Position numbers and translations under genes: made by a program. Positions 13,101 to 22,100 of a stretch of 64,000 nt of DNA are shown in pieces. The DNA comes from Bimastos eiseni (lineage: Eukaryota > Annelida > Clitellata > Crassiclitellata > Lumbricidae): NCBI GenBank assembly GCA_959347315.1, contig OY365815.1:14923459-14987458 (forward strand). Direction: 5' to 3'. The notes under the pieces were generated by a model. It worked only from the letters and a program-made list of their open reading frames with translations. It ran no database searches and was not told the DNA's origin. Position 1 is the stretch's first letter. Every line of letters begins with the position of its first letter.

Positions 13101-16100
13101 GTTTAGGACTCTGTGTGTGCTAACTCAAATGTTGCTATAAGATGTAGAAGTTAAATTAACTTCAGGACTCAGAGATATTTCTCCACATTTCTTAATGGCA
13201 AATGGAGGCATAATATTTGATATCCATACTTCATAGCCATGATCTAACATAGAAGGGAAGAAGGTCAGTCCCTTAGGCAAGCCCCGAGTCATAGCAAACA
13301 GCACTTACATGGCGCTTAGATGGAAATATGGTCATAGAATTGTCTAGGCATGCATTTAAAACAATTTTAATAAATATTTGAAGTGAGTAAAAATAAAAAT
13401 ATTTAATAAATTGTGCAGTTGCAGTTGTAGCAGGAATTTTCACTCAAATTTCTTCCTTGATGGAGATTTGAACCCCAGCCTTTCGGTTGACAGTTCAGAA
13501 TGCTAACCAGTAGATCATCGTGAAAATAATTTAAAATGTAAGAAGCAGCCAATGCATAAGCAACATTAAAGATTGAGTGAAAAGTGCAACTATTTTCATT
13601 CTCTTATTCAGATAACCATTTCCAGACATCTACTTACAGACCAACCCAGCAATAGTAGCAAACTATTTCAGTTTTGGAACAAGTTAGAATTGGGCAACCT
13701 TAAAGGACATGTTTCGGATGATTTACCTCTGCCAGAATACTGTCAATTGATAACTATCTTGTCTAATCAATTTTGTAAATATAGGAAAAAATTGCAAAAG
13801 GTATCAATAATCTGCTGCTTTTCCACTTAGATTTCGTGATAGCGCCACCTGGTGACCTCTTCTACAACTCAAAGACTCATACAGTTTCTTTCAGTCTTCA
13901 AGGCACTGAGCTCTGTCTTCGGGTTGACATCTTTGATGGCACCGCCTGGTCGAACTCCATTTCATGTGCTGCTGGTACTGTTGTCGATGCATTTGTGGAG
14001 CCTAGTAGGAAGGTGGAGTTGACAAGAGACACTGTGGATGGAAGGACAATCCTCAATGTCAGCGCTTCTGCTTGCCTTGTACGAAGACAAGAGATCTGTA
14101 GCAGTTCAATCAGCGCTAAACTATGTAAGTTATCTAATCTCATCTAATTCTAGAACTTTTGTAGCACAAGTATTAGGCATTCCATTATTAAGCATATTAC
14201 CAGTATTAAGTAACATAATACTAAGCATTGCTTGACGACACTTCAAAGCAGATTCGCAAGTGGTTAATTCCAAGAGTCAGTCTGATGAAATAGAAAGACA
14301 GCCTATACGGAGGATAAGATCCAACAGGTCTTGAGTCTAGAACAGAATGCCTCTAAGAAATTTGAGTCAAAGACAGAGTGCCTCTAATGAATTAGTGTCA
14401 AAACAAAATGCCTCTGAGGAATCAGAGTCAAGAAGAACATGTCTCTAAGAAATTAGAATCAAGATCAGAAATTCTCTAAGGAATTAGAGTCAAAAATATG
14501 CCTCTAAGAAATTAGAGTCAAGAGCATAATGTTTCGAAGAAATTAGAGTCAAGAACATAATGCCTCGAAGAAATTAGTCAAGAACATAATGCCTCAAAGA
14601 AATTAGAGTCAAGAATAGAAAAACTAAAAGGAATAGTTGTAAGAACAGGTTATGTGGAACTGTTTTTCATAGCTTTTGACCAGCAACATAAAAGACTAAG
14701 CTGACAGGAGCAGTTAACTACACACATCTGTAGGTAATTGTGTCTGTGGACTCTCAAAAATGTTAAACACATGACTACCGTACATGTATAAAGTGTTCAG
14801 GTTTCTTAAAGACTTTGTCGTAGGTTTACCATGAATTTGCAAATTAGGCTACATATTACAATTCCTGGTTAGGGGAAAAGCACACGTAATTCTTAGATAA
14901 TAATTAGAGCTTGATAGAAAAAAAGAGAAATGCACCAGTTCACTGGTCTAGCAATGGGCATTCACTCACCTTGTAAAAACATGGGTCTTTTGGGACCCTC
15001 TTTTATCTGGTAGATGGCGCAATCGTTCCATTTCCTTAAGAGATTTTTGATTACATAAGTTGCCAGAGTGAAGCTCGTCAAGAAGGACTCGTTCAAGTGG
15101 TTAAACGATATTTAATTCTGTGCATTTTGGTCATGTTTTTTCAGTTTTGAGTCTCTATTCCCTCAATTTTTCAGTTATGTCCGTAAAATGTTGATACATT
15201 GCCTTGTCATGCAAGCGTGAAACGTGTGCAAAATGTCTGCTCTGTAGGTCGACGGGAGCATATATGAAAAAGAGTTGATAGTTAAATTAAAGAGGGTAAA
15301 AAGATAAATGCACCAGTTCACTGGTCTAGCCATGGGCATTCACTCACCTTGCTCTTCATTCAAGAATCTTTCTCACTAAGTGACCAGCAGCACACATGCA
15401 CTGCATGTCTGGCAAATAATAATTGAGAACCAGTATTCAATTTTCTCCGCCAATGAAGCATTTCCAGTTAGGTGCACAAGGAGTTTAAGTTGTTAATGTA
15501 GGTCTACTATTTATATGAATTGCCAAAGAAAATATAGTATGGCTACACTGGACTCTGATGCATGGTAACTCCAGACACTATTGCAACCACACTAGAATGT
15601 AATATCAGCTTACTCAAGACCATGATGAGACTGGAATTCTTGCAGATAGACTGTCTGGTTTGAAGTTGCTTTCTTTGTTGCTTACTATCATGAGTTCTCC
15701 TGTTTTTGAAAGGCCTTGATTGTTTTCAACAGTTTTACCAGACAATTGATGACTGTGATCCTTCTGGTGCATCAGTGCCTTTTCTTTAGATTTCACTTCT
15801 GAAACTCTTTAGTCTAGAAAGTACTGGTTTCAAGCAACACTTTCACTGTAACCACAATTGTTTTGGACAGAATCAGTAGGAGTCTTGAAGTCTGTGAAAT
15901 AGTTAATTTCAGTGCCTTTGAGAAGCAGACCTTGACCTGCTTCATCTATTTGCAAACACGCCTATACATCCAAAATCATATAACATTGAACTGTTCTTTG
16001 GGCATGGATTGTCTCTGAGTAGGTATATTGATGGGCGCTATAAAAATGCTCTGAGTGAACTGATGAATTCAACAGATAATTTCAATTATGTGTCATACCA

Positions 16101-19100
16101 CAGATGCAGGTGAATGCTGTGACATCATTTGCAGCAGCTGTTTATTCTTTTCATAAAATTATTGCCTTTCTGCGGGCTTCCCGCTTCAGACAACTTGTCT
16201 ATATCCTGCCATTGTGTGGCAGGTGGTCACAATTGGGGTCACCCAACCGTTTCATTTCATAACTTGTTTGAAAGTACATCTTTTGTACAGAGACATGATC
16301 AGACATCTGTTTCTGCTGCGTTTACATTCATTCAGTAACAAACGCAGCTACCGTAAATTTAAACATTTTGACGTCAACGCAAGTCATCTAGTTTTAACAA
16401 TCTCATCTATGTGCATTTTCCTTGAGAATCGTATTTTAACGTAGGCCCTGCGTTTATTATAAGTAACTACGATGTCCTCTTAAAGACTTAAATTCGTCTG
16501 CAGATCAATGACTCAGGTTAAAAACAATGTCGTCACACCTGTATCAGATAGGTAGTAGGCTAGTAGCAGCTGGCGGCTGTTGAGTGAGTCCGGCTGCCTG
16601 AACGATTCGATGAATAAACACAAACGATTTGCATCATGGAGCAGATACTGTATTCGGATTTCTTGACGTGCCTTGGCAGGAACTGAACTGTTTACTAGGT
16701 CACTGGCTTTCGTATGCTGAGACAGGTCACTTGGATATTCAAGAAACGAGGGACTTTTTAGCCCAATTCAAAAGACACTGTTGACAACCATCAACTTGAA
16801 CCACGCGACCTGCTTGTTATCGAGGCAGAGGATTTCTATAATTATGTCCATGCGTCGACTGTTGTTTGCGTCTTGGTTGTAGTTTTATCTCAATGCAGAA
16901 TTATTCGCCTCCTGGATTTTCAGGCATATTCACGATGAGTTCAAGTGAGTATATGATGTGTATTTGCTGTAGTGTAGGCTACACGTGGAAGCTCGTAGAG
17001 AGGCCTCATGTTTGGCTGTATGGTATCTGCTTTGCTCAGTAGAACTCTAGCTACTCAATGGAATTAGATAAACCTATTATCACACTGCTATCTGCCACTT
17101 GGCACTTGCTCTAGGTCTATTTTGATCTAATCAGTTAGCATACCCATACACTTTTTGTGGGACCTATGGGCCCTAGATGGGTCCAAAATGCAGTGTTGGG
17201 CACGAGACCAAAAGCTTAAGACCAAGACCGAAAGGTCCTAGACCGAGTGGTGCGAGACCGATGGTCCGAGACCAGGACAGATTCTTTTTTCGTAAACAAT
17301 TAAATTTATTAAGAGGCTAAAACGGAATAACACGCTTGAAACATTAATTTTATTGCTGAAGAGTACTGAATTTAATAATAGTTCAGAAAACAGTTTTACC
17401 GGTCACTCTGAACTTTTGCAGGTTGAGCCCTTGGCTTTGGCCTGAGAATATCATACTATAATTTACTTTACAGTTTACGATAGGTAAGTACTTTAAGACA
17501 TCTACACAAGTAGATTAACGTTCCGTTCGAATGGGGTACTTGTACCACAGACCTAGAAATTGTAGGTTAACAGTGCTTACACTTAGCCGACCACATAATC
17601 ATTAGATTGTTCCAAAAGCTTGACATTTGTGAAAGCAAATTTTGAAATGGTCAGCTCCTTGCAAATGCATTTTTTCCCCAGTAACATGTATATAAAGATG
17701 GTTAGCACCCCATAAATCGATAACAACAGTCACGTAGGGCCTAAATATCCGGTGTCTGCAATAATTGAAAATAACCAACAAATATCGAAGAAATTGCTCC
17801 GATATGGCAAATGATCAAGAACACCAATTTAAGACGGAGACCAATCTCAAGACCATGCATTTAAGACCAAAACTGACGCAGTCAAGACCAAGACTGATAC
17901 ATTCGAGACCAAGACCGCAGTTTTCCGGTCTTGAGATGGCCTCGAGACCAATACCATGGTGTAGAGACCAACATCCCTGCCAAAATAGAATGTGAGTCCC
18001 GTGGGTGCCCATATGTACATGCTGACAGAAGGCTACTTTGGGTCTGCTGCCAATTATGTTCCTGGGTAGGTTTCTTGTAGGGGCGCTATATAAATTCTCA
18101 GAATGAATGAGTGAATAAAGTATTGTGACCCATTGTTGCGACTTGTTAGTTTTGTCATTTAAATACAATCGGGATTCCGTTGGTTGGTTCCACGCTTGTG
18201 CGTAGGCCAATCGTTGATGACTCTTTTATCTTACTGTGCACTGTTTGCTTAACTGTTCTGACAGTCATTGATATGATATTTAACACCATATTTAGAATTT
18301 AGTGCCTCTTCAGGTGAAACCTTATTCAAAATTAATCTCAGTGCTGATCATTTCATTGTTATGATCAAAAGGCGCTATATAAATAGCCGAATACATGAAT
18401 GCTTCACTTGAGGCGACCATTAGTTGATGTCTTACAAGTGCTTTGTTACGGCAGTGCTACATATGTCATTTAAGTAGATTTGTTTTGGAGTCTGTCATTT
18501 ACTGTAATATACAACATGGTAATACTATGATGCATATATATATATATATATATATTATATTTATATATATATAATTATATATGTGTTTGTGTATATATGT
18601 ATGTATACAAGATGGTAGCAACACACTAGAAAACTGAGGAAGGCCGTACATCAAACCTGGGCCTACAAATGAATTAATGAGGCCTTGACTAGTTTGGCAG
18701 TCTGAACAAAACACATCTTCCTGTTTAGAGTTTTAGGCGCGATGTGCTTTGGCTTCTGCACAAAGGCATTGTTGGATGGTCACGTTTGAACAACCTCTGT
18801 AAAAATGGCACCCTTGTAGGCAAGCTGGCACGTGCCTCTTGTAGCCTGTATGGCATTCTCATTGTTGCTTCAGTCGCCTTGCTATAAGTTAAGGTCACGA
18901 AGCAACAATGCCATTAGCATGTTCATACACGAAGCAAGCAAGCCTGTTAGTAACAAAATTGTTATGTGCAAACAATGCACATCCCGCCAGTATCTGATAG
19001 AAAGTCTATTTCATGCTATTATTATAGAGCATATTAAATACACATTTGTACATTTATAAACACATACCTAATATATTCAAATACAAACACATGTATGCAC

Positions 19101-22100
19101 ACATATTTAAAGTATGTATACATACAATTTCAATTTCTCCTTGACTTTCAAGCTCTTAGAGGTCCTAATTGCATCTTTTCCTGGTGGCTAACTTTCTGCC
19201 CCTCAGAATCACATCTCAATATGTCTGTGTGCATGTTACAAATTCAATTATTATTAATAATTGTAATAATGATAATACACACATGAATACATACATACAT
19301 ACATACATGTTAATATGCATACATAATACTGTTACATGCATGTTCACACATGCATGCAATCATACATATATTCGCAGATGCAAGCATTTATTTGAGAGCT
19401 GAGTGATATATTGAGTTATCTGGTGTTACTCTTTAGATACAGAGTCTAGCAGTGACATTCCTCTGTCAACGATCGTTGCCGTCAGTTGTTCGTGTGTTGC
19501 TCTTGTTGTCATATTAGCCGTTGTCTTGGCTGTTCTCTGCTGTAGAAGACGTCGGCAACTGCTTCAGAGTAAGCTCCGATACCTCCTACTAGCTTTTGCA
19601 CTTCCTAATAGGATTTGCCATTCTGCCTGCAATGCATACTGGTTTGAATGGACTGATGGATGGATGAATTGATGAATAAATGGAGTGACTGAAGAACAGG
19701 TTCGTGGATGAATGAATGGATGGACGGATTAAGGACATATTGGTGGATGGATGGACGGATTAAGGACGTATTGGTGGATGGATGGATGGACGGATTAAGG
19801 ACGTATTTGTGGATGGATGGATGGATGGATGGACGGATTGGCAGAAGGATGGATGGACTGACTGATTGACGGAAGGATGGATGGATGAATTGATAGATGG
19901 ATGGATGCACAGCTTAATGGAAGGACGAATTGGTGGCTGGATTGATGGAAATTGCAGTAGCTGATGGATGGATAGATGCCACTTGACAACAAATGGCAGC
20001 TGAATCATAGCCAATTATATTAAATTTTAGCATCGTTTTCTCATTGTTTTTGTTTGATATTGCAGAAAAAAATGAAAAGAATAAATCAAAGTAAGTTTTC
20101 TAAGTATTGCTCTTGAAATTTTATTCTGTGACAACGAATTAATGAAATGTAATTGTGGAGAGTGAGTGCTTGTGAAAATAATGGAATGGAATTATATTTA
20201 AAACGGTTTCACCTTGTCACTCTTGTGCTTTCAGTTCTTTGAACTCTAGCTACTGTCATGATAAACCTTCTCCACTGCTTTATCTCCGAGGTCACGTCCC
20301 TTGATTCTTCCAGATTCTTTCCGGTTCTTTCTTGTATCTTGTCCATCCATTTCTTCCTTGGGCGCCCTCGTTTTCTCTTTCCTTCTCCGCACGCCAACAT
20401 CATTTCCTATTCCATTCCATTTGATTGCATAACATGTCCACAAAACCCAGCTTCCTTCTCAACACTGTTTGTTGTTTACAACGTCTCATTCTCAACTCCA
20501 ATCTTCGTGCGCACCTCTTCTTCTCCGTCCGTAATATTCTCTGCATCTTCCTCCATATCCACATTTCGCATGTGTTTATCTTCTCCATGTTCTTTGTCAT
20601 TGTCCACGTCTCACATCCGTATAGTACTGTATAGAAGATATGACCGTTTGCATATACCAAATTGTTACTTGCTACTGACCTATGATTAGATTAGACTAAA
20701 CACTGTTTTATTATTGTATACATGTGAATGCCTACAGCTCATTGTCATCTGGAACACATGAGTTGCAATACCATCAGAAGATCCAACCTTCGATCCAAGT
20801 CCAGTCGACAGGATATAATAATCCAATGATTGGAACAGCATGGATTGACGAAACTCCCAGCTCAAGGCAGCCAAGTAATGTCTTGCATTAATCACCTTAT
20901 GCTATAAACAGAGGCGGCGATCTTGTTTGACAGTGAGGGGACACCCAATGAGAGGGGTAGAAAATGTGAGAGGACAAACGTATAGCGTGTCTCCTCTGTG
21001 AAAGGTGGGGGACTAATCCCCCTCGACCCCTCGGGATCGCCGCCCCTGGCTGTAAGTATATTATGGGTTGATTTATGTTTGTTTCTGCACACTTAATCGC
21101 CATTTGAAAGCCAAGCACAGGGCACCATCTTATTCACGAGCGCTTCATCAAGTGCTAGAGGTTGTCCAAAGGTGCATAGCTTGAATGGTAGCTTGTTTCA
21201 GAATGAGCAAATGACGCATGGATAACTGAACATGCCCGTCGAGGCATGCTCCCGCACGCACATATTTTAGGACCTCTTGGCTTGGTTCCTCGATTTAGAA
21301 CAACTGTAACTCAGTCTCAGATCTTTTGCTTCAATTGATCCCTCTGTGGAATGGGCTGTCTCCATCTGTTCGCTGACTTCGCTCTAGACTTCTATCTGGC
21401 AGCCTCTCATCCTCTTTTGGTTTTCTCAAAACCTACTTCTTCTCGCGGGGACTTGTGCACTGGCAGCGCTTCTGAAGGGTTCACCCTACTAGAAGTGATT
21501 TAGAAATGTTTTAAATACTGTACAATATTGTGAGAACCAAGTTGATGTGTGTACTAGTATAGCGGTTACCAAAGATTGTTCAATTGAGAAGTTTTTTTAC
21601 TTAGTGTGACTCGAAACCTAAGCTCAGGGCAGCAGCTTAGTTATGAGCATTGCATCGTCTGTGATTATTTACCTACTTCTGTAATCAATCTATGCTAGGT
21701 AATGCATAATTATGTGCTTGTCAGTTTCTAAGAAGAGTTGCTAGCTTTCCATACTTAACGATGAATCAAATGTGCTTTGAAAACTTAAAGAAACTTTGAC
21801 TCTGAATTACCATCTTAATTTGTTTTAATTTGTATTAAGGTAGGTAACTAATCCACTCTCTGTCTGTCTGACTTCCTATATGATCGATGTACTCATTTTA
21901 ACAGCTTAATTCCCGCCAGATCTCTGTGCAATAGATTTCAAAATTAAATTTTCTCTTCTGCTCGTACTCCCTAGCAAATAATATGATGATTTGGGCTGAG
22001 CATGTTTTCTTTTCTGGCTACAGATGGTCGTGTGTCATCAGACAAGAGTCGTCCGATGTCGAACAACGACATATTTAATAACTGGAATCGCAATTCCTTT

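Larger units (their letters stand above)
14125..19436. other. 5.3-kb intron before the transmembrane exon
   Basis: No exon recognised. It contains a 31-bp minisatellite, a 46-bp direct repeat pair, a complete hAT element (17191-17979), retroelement tails near 16020-16070, 18060-18115 and 18365-18400, a TA tract at 18533-18575 and an ACAT-rich stretch at 19260-19370. Confidence 0.7.
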
